Assembly (NCBI GenBank): GCA_902363625.1 | Contig: CABJAS010000005.1 | Location: 181,716 to 245,715, forward strand | Source: Clostridiaceae bacterium | Lineage (GTDB): Bacteria; Bacillota_I; Bacilli_A; Erysipelotrichales; Coprobacillaceae | Direction of reading: 5' to 3' | DNA length: 64,000 nt | In this document: one piece after another, positions 43,384 to 51,202 of the stretch | Layout: every line of letters begins with the position of its first letter | Numbering within the stretch: position 1 is the stretch's first letter | Position numbers and translations under genes: made by a program | Notes under the pieces: generated by a model | What the model was told of the DNA's origin: nothing | Database searches by the model: none | Seen by the model: the letters and a program-made list of their open reading frames with translations, nothing else

Positions 43384-44358
43384 ATGATTGAATTAGAAAA
43401 CATTAGTAAGACCTACAAAGTAGGCAGGCGAAATGCCGGGTTTAAAGAAGCAGTTAAATCTCTATTTAAAAAAGAGATGGTCGAAGTGGAAGCTTTAAAA
43501 GATATTTCGTTTAAAATCAATGAAGGAGAGATTGTAGGCTATATTGGTCCTAACGGAGCCGGAAAAAGCAGTACGATCAAGATCATGTGCGGAATCTTAA
43601 CGCCTGAACACGGACGTTGTATCATTAATGGCATGGTCCCTTGGCTGGAACGCAAAAAGTATGTAAAACAGATCGGTGTTGTTTTTGGTCAGCGAAGCCA
43701 GTTATGGTGGGATGTTCCGGTAATCGACTCATTTGAATTACTCAAGGATATTTATGAGATCGATGACACGGTGTATCAGCGCAACGTAAAAGAATTAAGT
43801 GAACTGCTTGGGTTAGAAACACTTTTAAGGACACCAACCCGTTCATTAAGCTTAGGTCAGCGAATGCGCTGTGAAATTGCGGCGGCATTGCTTCATGATC
43901 CTAAGATTTTGTTTTTAGATGAACCGACGATCGGATTAGATGCAGTCAGTAAGGTAGCCGTCAGGAATTTTATAAAAAAAATCAATGAAACTCGTCACAC
44001 AACGATTATTTTAACGACACACGATATGCAGGATATAGAAGCACTGACTTCTAGGATTTTGTTGATTGGGCATGGTCGTATCTTATTTGACGGACCACTG
44101 GAAGCCTTAAAAAAACGTTATGGGGATTACAAGTTTATCCGATTAGAACATCACGGTGGAACGATTCTTCCTAAAGAAGGACTGGTGGTGAATGAAGAAG
44201 ACCAACAGATCGTCAAACTCATATTGGATCAAGAAAAGTTAAGTATCAATGAAGCCATCGACTATTTATCAACGCAAGTCGATATTCTCGATCTCACGAT
44301 CGATCCCCCCTTCATTGACGATATCATTATCTCCTTATATAAGGAGTACCACATATGA
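43384..44358 (+). CDS. ABC-2 exporter ATP-binding protein (COG4586-type)
   Basis: This 324-residue ATPase has Walker A GPNGAGKS (55-62), signature SLSLGQRMRCE and Walker B ILFLDEPTIGLD. The subgroup marker GVVFGQRSQLWWDVPVIDSFELLKDIY is found in the ATPases that pair with two dissimilar permeases (COG4587/COG3694, the so-called viologen-exporter-like group). The start at 43384 follows GAGAGGTG. Its stop overlaps the first permease start by 4 nt. The substrate is unknown; family members export drugs or cationic compounds. Confidence 0.9.
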   Translation: MIELENISKTYKVGRRNAGFKEAVKSLFKKEMVEVEALKDISFKINEGEIVGYIGPNGAGKSSTIKIMCGILTPEHGRCIINGMVPWLERKKYVKQIGVVFGQRSQLWWDVPVIDSFELLKDIYEIDDTVYQRNVKELSELLGLETLLRTPTRSLSLGQRMRCEIAAALLHDPKILFLDEPTIGLDAVSKVAVRNFIKKINETRHTTIILTTHDMQDIEALTSRILLIGHGRILFDGPLEALKKRYGDYKFIRLEHHGGTILPKEGLVVNEEDQQIVKLILDQEKLSINEAIDYLSTQVDILDLTIDPPFIDDIIISLYKEYHI

Positions 44359-45158
44359 AAAAGTATTTAAGTTTTTTTAGGATCCGTTTTAATTTATTGC
44401 TGCAGTATCGTGGAGCAGCCTATGCAGGGATGGTGACGCAATTTTTCTGGGGTATTATGACCTTGCTTATGTTTCATGCTTTTTATGAAGCTGATCCCAA
44501 TGCTTTTCCGATGACCTTTAGTCAGCTGTCAGCCTATATTTGGATACAGCAGTCCACAATTGCTTTACTGATGGTGTGGTTTTTAGAAAACGATATTTTT
44601 GAAGAGATCACTTCTGGCGGTGTAGCTTATTCATTAGTACGCCCATTAGATCTTTATACGATGTGGTTCACTAAAAATGTTGCTACCCGTTTAGCGAAAG
44701 CTGCTTTGCGGTTTATTCCAATTTTACTGATTGCCTTTTTACTGCCGGTTCCATATCGAATGAGTTTACCGGCTTCTTGGCTAAGTTTTATTTGCTTTAT
44801 CGGAGCCATGATCCTTGCGGTGATTATAGTTGTAGCTTACTGCATGCTGATCTATATCGCTACTTTTCATACAATGAATCCGATGGGCATCCGTATTGTA
44901 GCAACCTCGATGACTGAATTTTTCTCAGGGGCGATCATTCCCTTAGCGTTCCTGCCAACCTATCTGCGTACTCTTTTGGAGTGGAGCCCGTTTGGATCAA
45001 TGGTTAATTTTCCCTTGCAAGTTTATAATGGGAATATCCAAGGGGCAGCATTGGTACAGGGATTATTTCTTCAGATATTTTGGGCTGTTGTGTTAGTTTT
45101 ATTTGGAAAATGGTGGATGCATCAATCTCTAAAGAAAGTGATTGTACAGGGAGGCTAA
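44355..45158 (+). CDS. ABC-2 permease (COG4587-type)
   Basis: This 267-residue membrane subunit has about six transmembrane helices, opening with the cytoplasmic helix YLSFFRIRFNLLLQYRGAAYAG and ending MHQSLKKVIVQGG. Family features include GGVAYSLVRPLDLYTMWF after the first pair of helices and FFSGAIIPLAFLP late. It forms a heterodimer channel with the next gene product. It is overlapped by the ATPase gene upstream and spaced by 3 nt from the next permease. Confidence 0.88.
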   Translation: MKKYLSFFRIRFNLLLQYRGAAYAGMVTQFFWGIMTLLMFHAFYEADPNAFPMTFSQLSAYIWIQQSTIALLMVWFLENDIFEEITSGGVAYSLVRPLDLYTMWFTKNVATRLAKAALRFIPILLIAFLLPVPYRMSLPASWLSFICFIGAMILAVIIVVAYCMLIYIATFHTMNPMGIRIVATSMTEFFSGAIIPLAFLPTYLRTLLEWSPFGSMVNFPLQVYNGNIQGAALVQGLFLQIFWAVVLVLFGKWWMHQSLKKVIVQGG

Positions 45159-45161
45159 AAG

Positions 45162-45938
45162 ATGAAACTATACTTGAAATATTTTCAAATTCATCTGCAT
45201 AGTCAGATGCAGTACAAAGTATCCTTTTTACTCACCATTATAGGACAGTTTATTTTATCCTTTTCTGCTTTTTTGGAGATTTATTTTATGATGACACGCT
45301 TTCATACCGTAAATGATTTTACTTTTGAAGAGGTCTTATTATGCTTTGCGATTGTCATGCTTGCCTTTGCATTAGCGGAATGCTTTGTCCGTGGCTTTGA
45401 TGGGTTTTCTTCGATTTTAGGAAATGGTCAATTCGATCGTATTTTAGTGCGTCCTCGCAATATTATTTTTCAAGTATTGGCAACTAAGATTGAATTGTCC
45501 AGAATCGGTCGCTTTATTCAAGCTGCTATTATTTTTGCCTATGCTATCCCACGCTGTCAGATTATATGGAGTGCGGATAAGATTTTTACATTAGTTCTGA
45601 TGATAATCTCGGGGGTTGCTGTATTTAGCGGATTGTTTATTATCTATGCCTCCCTATGTTTCTTTACGACAGAAGGACTGGAATTCCTAAATATTTTTAC
45701 GGATGGTGGGAGAGAATTTGGTAAATATCCTTTTTCTATTTATGGTGAAGGAGTGTTAAAATTATTTACTTATATCATTCCATTAGCTTTATTTCAATAC
45801 TATCCATTCTTATATCTCATTGGAAAAACTCAGGATATTCATTATATGTTCGCTCCGTTTCTTGCTTTTTTATTTTTAATTCCCTGTCTGCTTCTATGGA
45901 AGATAGGATTAAGGCATTATAAGTCTACCGGTTCATAA
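45162..45938 (+). CDS. ABC-2 permease (COG3694-type)
   Basis: This 258-residue second membrane subunit of the exporter has about six transmembrane helices. Its characteristic segment is FDGFSSILGNGQFDRILVRPRNIIFQV, parallel to the VRPLD region of the partner permease, and SIYGEGVLKLFTYIIPLALFQYYP lies near the end. The three genes form one tight operon closed by a perfect terminator. Confidence 0.88.
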   Translation: MKLYLKYFQIHLHSQMQYKVSFLLTIIGQFILSFSAFLEIYFMMTRFHTVNDFTFEEVLLCFAIVMLAFALAECFVRGFDGFSSILGNGQFDRILVRPRNIIFQVLATKIELSRIGRFIQAAIIFAYAIPRCQIIWSADKIFTLVLMIISGVAVFSGLFIIYASLCFFTTEGLEFLNIFTDGGREFGKYPFSIYGEGVLKLFTYIIPLALFQYYPFLYLIGKTQDIHYMFAPFLAFLFLIPCLLLWKIGLRHYKSTGS

Positions 45939-45943
45939 ATTTG

Positions 45944-45976
45944 AAAATACAGTTCGATAATGAACTGTATTTTTAT
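45944..45976 (+). terminator. Rho-independent terminator
   Basis: A perfect 12-bp stem (AAAATACAGTTC / GAACTGTATTTT) with a 6-nt loop is followed by T. Confidence 0.9.
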
Positions 45977-46091
45977 ATTCGAAAAAACCTCTGATATTCA
46001 AGGGAAAATCAACTAGCTTAGCTATCCAGTGGGAAACGGTTGTGCTTTTTAAACTTATCTTGATATAACCTAGCAAACAGGAGGTTTGTAT

Positions 46092-46241
46092 ATGGAAGAT
46101 AAAAAAAGTTTCGGCAGTTTTATTGCAGAAAAAAGAAAGGCTTTGCGTTATACACAAAAAGAACTGGCGCATCAATTAAATATTAGCGAGACAGCTGTTT
46201 CGAAGTGGGAAAGAGGAGTTTCCCAAACAAAAGGATATTAA
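46092..46241 (+). pseudogene. XRE-family membrane regulator, 5' fragment split by the mobile element
   Basis: The native part (46092-46222) encodes an XRE helix-turn-helix: FGSFIAEKRKALRYTQKELA, ISETAVSKWERGVS. After the junction it continues into element DNA for a few codons (QTKGY) and stops at 46239, leaving a 49-residue polypeptide that is almost all DNA-binding domain. The AGGAGG site and a TTGTGC/TATAAC-like promoter upstream are intact, so this short peptide may still be made. The rest of the gene lies at 52859-53531, in frame once the element is removed. Confidence 0.9.
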
Positions 46242-46426
46242 GAAACAACCTGTGTTTACCTGCTTGCAGAATACTGATGTATAAGAGAATGGCACTTGAA
46301 ATATAGTGTCTTTTTCTATATCTAATAAATTTTCATTAGATAACTGAAAAAGAATGACTGTTCGTTTCTAGCGTGATATAATTTTTGTAAAAGAGAACGA
46401 TAAATTAGAATTGTAAAGGAGATTTT

Positions 46427-47221
46427 ATGAGAATAACTTCATTAGTTGAAAATACGACTAAGTCAGAACTTAAAACAAAACACGGACTTTCCTTATATAT
46501 TGAAACGAAATCACATAAAATTCTATTTGATTTAGGTTCAGATAGCACATTATTTGAAAATGCTATGAAAAGAAATATAGATATTTCAAAAGTGGATACT
46601 GTTATTATTTCTCATGGGCATTTTGACCATGGAGGAGCATTGAAAAAATTTTTAGATATTAATTCTGTGGCAAATATCTATGTGCAAAAGGAAGCCTTTG
46701 AACCACATTACAGTAAAACCTTATTTCTTAAAATACCAGTTGGAATTGATAGTAAGCTTAAATCTAATAGGCAAATCAAACTATTGAATGGTAATTATAA
46801 AATTGATGAAGAATTATCGCTATTTACAGTAAGTAAAACAAATAAATTTTATTCTCCTGCCAATAATGCTCTTTATGATAAAAAGGGCAAAGATACTTTT
46901 GTACACGAACAAAACTTGATTATTTCAGAAAATAAAGTAGTAGTTATTATGGGGTGTGGGCATTCTGGTGTTGTAAATATCATGGAAGAAGCAGAGAAGT
47001 ATCAACCACATTTTTGTATTGGTGGTTTTCATTTGTTCAACCCACTTACAAAGAAAACAGTATCAAAAGAATTGTTAAACAGTATTGCAATGGAATTACA
47101 AAAGTATAAAGATATTGAATTTTATACTTGTCATTGCACTGGTGAAAAGGCATATCATTATCTATCTCAACAAATGGATAATATGAATTATATGTCTTGC
47201 GGTGATGTTATTGAAATCTAA
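46427..47221 (+). CDS. MBL-fold hydrolase, element cargo
   Basis: This 264-residue metallo-beta-lactamase fold protein is of the type often annotated as 7,8-dihydropterin-6-yl-methyl-aminobenzene 5'-phosphate synthase-like. The metal site is SHGHFDHGG (HxHxDH). MGCGHSGVVNI, GGFHL and the C-terminal YTCHCTGEKAYHYL ... SCGDVIEI are the family's later ligands and Cys-rich end. AAAGGAGA precedes the ATG. It lies just inside the left end of the mobile element and is the only enzyme-like cargo. Its benefit to the host is unknown. Confidence 0.88.
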   Translation: MRITSLVENTTKSELKTKHGLSLYIETKSHKILFDLGSDSTLFENAMKRNIDISKVDTVIISHGHFDHGGALKKFLDINSVANIYVQKEAFEPHYSKTLFLKIPVGIDSKLKSNRQIKLLNGNYKIDEELSLFTVSKTNKFYSPANNALYDKKGKDTFVHEQNLIISENKVVVIMGCGHSGVVNIMEEAEKYQPHFCIGGFHLFNPLTKKTVSKELLNSIAMELQKYKDIEFYTCHCTGEKAYHYLSQQMDNMNYMSCGDVIEI

Positions 47222-47279
47222 ATATATATTTAATTTTATAAAAGATTATTCGATTTTTTAGAAATGTAATTACAACTCC

Positions 47280-47460
47280 CAGTTTGTGTGGAAGATACGC
47301 TCAAAATCTCGCAAACCGACGGAGTGATCCGTCCACGGTGGCGGTCGTAAGACATAGCGCCACGCCAGCAAAGCTGGCGAGGGGCTGGTTCACTTCGTCG
47401 GTTGGGCGAGCGTAGCGAGCCTTATAAGCCCCCGTTATCTAACAAGGGGGGCACAAAAAA
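47280..47460. other. GC-rich inverted-repeat segment, candidate oriT
   Basis: This stretch is far richer in G and C than its surroundings. It has nested inverted repeats: AACCGACGGAGTG (around 47315) against CACTTCGTCGGTT (around 47391) with one mismatch, GCCAGC-AAA-GCTGGC at 47365-47379, and GCCCCC / GGGGGGC closing it (about 47428-47452). Such GC-rich nested palindromes upstream of a MOB_T relaxase gene are typical of transfer origins of Tn916-like elements. No coding frame is seen in it. The nick site is not identified. Confidence 0.5.
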
Positions 47461-47642
47461 CAAGAAACACTATACACTAACAAGCGGAAAACGCTGTATT
47501 TATAAGGCAAAACCGCATTTTTACAGTAGTGATATAAATTGTACCTATATCACTATGAAAATTGAATAGTAAATATGAGAAAGACAGTTGATTTCAAAAA
47601 ATAAGAAATTGATTGTCGTTTTCTTTTGCAGAAATTTAAGTG

Positions 47643-47665
47643 CAGGCAATTATCAATTATGGTAG
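47643..47665 (+). repeat. 23-bp direct repeat, left copy
   Basis: Identical over 23 bp to 48629-48651. The two copies bracket the DUF3781 and GyrI-like genes. Confidence 0.85.
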
Positions 47666-47843
47666 CTGTCGTAATTGCTGTCAGCTCAGTGTTTAACACT
47701 GATGGTGTGAAAGATTTACGGTTGTAGATGTTCAATAAGATTATTGGTGCTTAATTATTTTTTATTGTAGTGCTGATATGAGAATGTTATAATTGGGATA
47801 TAAAACATACAAATAAATTTGCTGAAAAATGAGGTATCAAAAT

Positions 47844-48086
47844 ATGGAAAATGAATTACTGGAAAACTTAGGAAGACTTCACACAACTGAACTTGGCGTT
47901 ATTAGAATTAAAAAGAACTTATCTTTGAATGTAGAAAATGTAATTGAATGGTGCAAAGAAAAAATTAGCCTTTCTAATGCGGAAATCACAAGAAAAGGAA
48001 AAAACTGGTATATAACGATTGATAATTGTATTATAACGGTAAATGCGTACAGTTATACCGTTATCACTGCTCACAAGGTAAAATGA
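47844..48086 (+). CDS. DUF3781 family protein, element cargo
   Basis: This is a small 80-residue protein matching the DUF3781 pattern. It begins ENELLENLGRLHTTELG, has IEWCKEKI in the middle and ends with KNWYITIDNCIITVNAYSYTVITAH. The ATG at 47844 is preferred over 47829 because GAGGT precedes it at the right distance. Its stop overlaps the next start codon (ATGA), so it is coupled to the GyrI-like gene. The family is common in clostridial mobile elements; the function is unknown. Confidence 0.8.
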   Translation: MENELLENLGRLHTTELGVIRIKKNLSLNVENVIEWCKEKISLSNAEITRKGKNWYITIDNCIITVNAYSYTVITAHKVK

Positions 48087-48553
48087 TAAATTTTTCTATA
48101 AAGGAATTAAACGCATTTGCAGTTATTGGGCAAGAAGTAGAACTGACTAATTATCAAAAAAAGAATATTCAGATTAGTACACAGTTTTGGAGAAAGTTTA
48201 ACAGTAGTTTGAAAAAAGCGTATCTTTCACAATCGGGAAATTGGGTAAAATATGCTTTTATGGAAAGAAGAAATGGAAAACTTTATTATTTCTGTTCTAT
48301 TCCCCAAAGAACCATTACCCCAGAGGGCTTTCTGTATAAAGAAATACCGTCTTATAAATATTTGGTTGTGGAGCATATTGGTGCTATGGATAAAATATAT
48401 GAAACTTATGGCAAGATTTATCAAGAAATTATTCCTAGTACATCGTATATTCCTATAAAAGATATTATCCTACACTTTGAAAAATACGATTATCGTTTTC
48501 ATTGGAATAGTGATAATTCAGTTATTGAAATTTGGATACCTATTCAAGATTAG
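48083..48553 (+). CDS. Stand-alone GyrI-like/effector-binding domain protein, element cargo
   Basis: This 156-residue protein consists of a GyrI-like (AraC effector-binding) small-molecule domain without a DNA-binding part. It starts INFSIKELNAFAVIGQEVEL, with YKEIPSYKYLVVEHIG in the middle and VIEIWIPIQ at the end. Such domains bind hydrophobic or cationic drugs, or inhibit gyrase, in other bacteria. It overlaps the DUF3781 gene by 4 nt and is followed by a terminator-like hairpin (48579-48609). Its companion may be the adjacent DUF3781 protein. Confidence 0.75.
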   Translation: MINFSIKELNAFAVIGQEVELTNYQKKNIQISTQFWRKFNSSLKKAYLSQSGNWVKYAFMERRNGKLYYFCSIPQRTITPEGFLYKEIPSYKYLVVEHIGAMDKIYETYGKIYQEIIPSTSYIPIKDIILHFEKYDYRFHWNSDNSVIEIWIPIQD

Positions 48554-48578
48554 AAACAATTTTATATCCATACACACA

Positions 48579-48609
48579 AAGCAGTTAGTCTTAGGATTGA
48601 CTGCTTTTT
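48579..48609 (+). terminator. Rho-independent terminator of the cargo pair
   Basis: The stem AAGCAGT / ACTGCTT is followed by TTT. It closes the DUF3781-GyrI unit. Confidence 0.65.
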
Positions 48610-48628
48610 CTATACAGATTTTTAATGA

Positions 48629-48662
48629 CAGGCAATTATCAATTATGGTAGTTGCCTTTTTT
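48629..48662 (+). terminator. Terminator-like hairpin in front of the relaxase gene, containing the right 23-bp repeat copy
   Basis: GGCAATTATC / GGTAGTTGCC (two wobbles, 6-nt loop, 48631-48656) is followed by six T residues, 18 nt before the relaxase start codon. It may attenuate relaxase expression. The repeat copy 48629-48651 is part of it. Confidence 0.6.
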
Positions 48663-48680
48663 GATTGGAGGAATTTAAAA

Positions 48681-49895
48681 ATGAATGATAAAAACTTTAT
48701 TGAAGAATTAAGACAAAAGCGTGAGGAATACGGAGTAACACAAACAAGGCTTGCTGTTGCCTGTGGTATCAGCCGTGAATATTACAACCGCATTGAAAAA
48801 GGGAAACAGCCATTGAATGACGAATTAAGAGAAGTCATAGAAAAACAGATTGAGCGTTTCAATCCGCAAGAACCACTATTCTTATTGATTGATTACTTTC
48901 GTGTCCGCTTTCCTACTACGGACGCATTGGCGATTATCCGTGATGTATTGCAACTGAAATCTGATTATATGCTTTATGAAGATTATGGAAAATACGGATA
49001 TGAAAGCAAATATGTACTTGGCGACATCAATATCATGTGTTCCATGCAGGAGCATTTAGGTGTTTTATTGGAACTGAAAGGCAAAGGCTGTCGGCAAATG
49101 GAATGTTATCTGCTGGCACAGGAACGCTCATGGTATGACTTCATGCTGGATTGTATGACAGCTGGTGGTGTGATGAAACGGCTTGATTTGGCTATCAATG
49201 ACCGAGCAGGAATATTGGATATTCCAAAGTTAAAGGAAAAATACAAGGCTGGCGAATGTGTTTCCTATTTTCGTATGCAGAAAGATTACAGCGGTACAGA
49301 AAAATGCGGTAGCGATTTACCAAAGAATACAGGAGAAACCTTATATCTCGGTTCAACAAGTAGCGAATTATATATGTGTGCTTATCAGAAAAATTATGAG
49401 CAGTATGTCAAGAATGGCACAGAAATTGAAGATACGGAGATTAAGAACCGTTTTGAAATACGCATGAAGAATGAACGAGCCTATTATGCGGTTGTAGATT
49501 TACTGACCTATCGGGACGCTGAACGCACCGCTTTTTCTATCATCAATCATTATGTCCGCTTTGTTGACAGAGAGGACGACAAGCCAAAAAGTCAATGGAT
49601 AACAAATGATGATTGGGCATGGTTTGTAGGGGAAAACAGAGAGCCGATACGCTTAACCACAAAGCCAGAGCCTTACACTTTACAAAAAGCGTTGCATTGG
49701 CTACAAAGACAAGTTGCACCAACAATAAAAATGGTACAGGCATTAGACAGAGAAAATCATACAACGATACTGAAAGATATGATTGAGCAGGCAGAACTTA
49801 AAGACAAGCATAAACATTTATTACAATTAGAGAAATCAACCATAGAAGAACGTATAGATACCGCTGTTCCACAAGAGAATGACGGTATTTTTTAA
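48681..49895 (+). CDS. MOB_T relaxase/Rep_trans replication initiator (Tn916 Orf20-like)
   Basis: This 404-residue protein has an N-terminal XRE helix-turn-helix (residues 5-55: LRQKREEYGVTQTRLAVACGISREYYNRIEKG) and a Rep_trans/MOB_T core. Core blocks are LLIDYFRVRFPTTDALAIIRDVLQL, GDINIMCSMQEHLGVLLELKGKGCRQME, RLDLAINDRAG and TLYLGSTSSELYMCAYQK, which resemble Orf20 of Tn916 and NicK of ICEBs1. It would nick the element's oriT for transfer and possibly start rolling-circle replication. GGAGG precedes the ATG at 48681. The terminator-like hairpin and repeat upstream suggest controlled expression. Confidence 0.9.
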   Translation: MNDKNFIEELRQKREEYGVTQTRLAVACGISREYYNRIEKGKQPLNDELREVIEKQIERFNPQEPLFLLIDYFRVRFPTTDALAIIRDVLQLKSDYMLYEDYGKYGYESKYVLGDINIMCSMQEHLGVLLELKGKGCRQMECYLLAQERSWYDFMLDCMTAGGVMKRLDLAINDRAGILDIPKLKEKYKAGECVSYFRMQKDYSGTEKCGSDLPKNTGETLYLGSTSSELYMCAYQKNYEQYVKNGTEIEDTEIKNRFEIRMKNERAYYAVVDLLTYRDAERTAFSIINHYVRFVDREDDKPKSQWITNDDWAWFVGENREPIRLTTKPEPYTLQKALHWLQRQVAPTIKMVQALDRENHTTILKDMIEQAELKDKHKHLLQLEKSTIEERIDTAVPQENDGIF

Positions 49896-49937
49896 TGTAA
49901 TTGAAAAATTTCAGATTTAGTCAGCAAAGAGCTGTTT

Positions 49938-50480
49938 TCATTCCCTATGTGAAGTGAAAGAAGAAAAATAAATTTTTTATCAAATCTGCAACAAAACGGC
50001 TACTTGCGTACAGATATGGTGCGAGAAAAGGAAATCTAAACTTTTTTTGAAAATAGGTCATTAAATCGGGTCTTGCTGTCCCTATATGATGTGAAAGGAG
50101 AAAAAAGTTTTGAAAAAATGACGGAAATTCGTGATTAGTGGACAGTGTTCTATGAAAAGAGGAAAAACATCATCATTTTGTATTCAAACAGGCATTAGCA
50201 GTTGAGTGTTGATGTGAAAAGATGAAAATACTTTGTTCTCAACTTAACAATTCATGGTTTCCGTTCCCTATATGGTGCAAAGAAAATATTTCATTCCATA
50301 GTTGGCAGTAACGGTGTTGTATGGGTAGTTAGGGTGTGAGAAGAAAAATAATCTTTTTCATCATCAACTTAGCAAAACGACAATTTCTGTCCCTATATGG
50401 TGTAAGAAAAGAAGTTAAAATTTTTCTATTTCAACTTAGCAAATGGACGTTTGCTATACAGATAGTAATGAAAAAGGAGA
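49938..50480 (+). repeat. Degenerate direct-repeat array with about 60-70 bp spacing
   Basis: A motif close to TCCCTATATGGTGTGAAAAG recurs in varying preservation at about 49941, 50011, 50078, 50149, 50201, 50263, 50320, 50388 and 50455. Spacing is 52-71 bp, with a companion box CAACTTAGCAAA in several units (50351, 50426, degenerate 50229). There is no credible gene in the array. It starts 40 bp after the relaxase stop codon. It could be an iteron-like or nic-proximal regulatory array, or a decayed repeat. Confidence 0.65.
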
Positions 50481-50640
50481 AAATCAACCGTTGATTGCCA
50501 AAATGAACCGTTCCATTTGTACTAATAATGGAAAAAGTTTTGGATTTTGGTTACGTTTCCCCTCTTTTCCGACGCGGTATATAGGAAAGACGATTTTCTT
50601 CTTTCAATCGTTCTTTTACAACTGAATAAAGCAATTCAAT

Positions 50641-50928
50641 ACGTTTGACAGACAGCGAGCCGTTGAAACAAATACGCCACGACCTTTCCCCTGCAAGAGC
50701 GAGCGAAAACCTATTGTGTTCCTGTAAAGGACTTGTCCTCTTTTATCGCCATGACCTGTGCTGTCAGATAATGATACTCCCGTACAGCCACAGCTTGAGC
50801 GTTCAGAGCGTCGCACGCAATGGGTACGGCTACATAAGAACTATGCAGAGGTGGAACTCCTGTGGGCTATGACAAAAGCCGTTGAATTGCTTAGAAAGAT
50901 TTTACAGAAAGGGGGTATGTGTTATTGA
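50641..50928 (+). pseudogene. Decayed coding remnant with GC-richer composition
   Basis: One frame from 50758 (GTG) to the stop at 50926 reads VLSDNDTPVQPQLERSE, then RRTQWVRLHKNYAEVELLW, and ends LLRKILQKGGMCY. Two in-frame stops (50725 and 50752) interrupt the same frame upstream, where coding-like text (RQRAVETNTPRPFPCK) continues. I do not recognise the protein. It is probably the tail of an accessory gene lost during reduction of the element. Confidence 0.4.
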
Positions 50929-51091
50929 TAATGCTGTAAAAACAATTCAAAAGAAAAATGGCAAGTGTGGCATTAGCAACAGAGGAAAGACAAAGATTGT
51001 AGTAAAAGAGCATTTTTCCGAAAAGGGCAAAACAATGGAAGAACTTCTAACTGATGTCATGCTGGAAAAAGCAAAGCAGACAATCGCATAA
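50882..51091 (+). CDS. Small basic protein upstream of the recombinase (TnpW-like position)
   Basis: The C-terminal 55 residues (from VIDNAVKTIQKKNGK to EELLTDVMLEKAKQTIA) have a basic strand region (GKTKIVVKEHFSEKG) and a helix. They resemble in size and place the small TnpW-like proteins found just before large serine recombinases. The start is uncertain: the ATG at 50882 lies inside the remnant frame, while GGGGG near 50911-50915 suggests initiation at a non-ATG codon near 50924. It precedes the recombinase gene by 111 nt. Confidence 0.45.
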   Translation: MNCLERFYRKGVCVIDNAVKTIQKKNGKCGISNRGKTKIVVKEHFSEKGKTMEELLTDVMLEKAKQTIA

Positions 51092-51202
51092 AATCGGTGC
51101 AGTTGTAAGAAATAGATTGAATGACAAAAAGTACCCGTGTTATACTTTACTTGCAAGCAGGTATTGTAAACACGGGTTAGTTATAAAGGAGGATAACTGA
51201 CA

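Noticed and set aside
46223..46260. Perfect terminal inverted repeats of the mobile element
   Set aside because: Comparing the left end (CCCAAACAAAAGG) with the reverse complement of the right end (AATACCGGTTTCCC) gave no convincing repeat, as expected for TndX-type elements.
48681..48850. Separate XRE regulator gene before the relaxase
   Set aside because: The helix-turn-helix is in frame with and continuous into the relaxase core, so it is one protein.
49938..50480. CRISPR array interpretation of the repeats
   Set aside because: Repeats are degenerate, only about 20 bp of each 52-71-bp unit is shared, and there are no cas genes.
50616..50816. Minus-strand 66-codon frame (MRRSERSSCGCTG...)
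   Set aside because: It is composition-driven and antisense to the decayed remnant whose plus-strand text looks more protein-like; no ribosome site.
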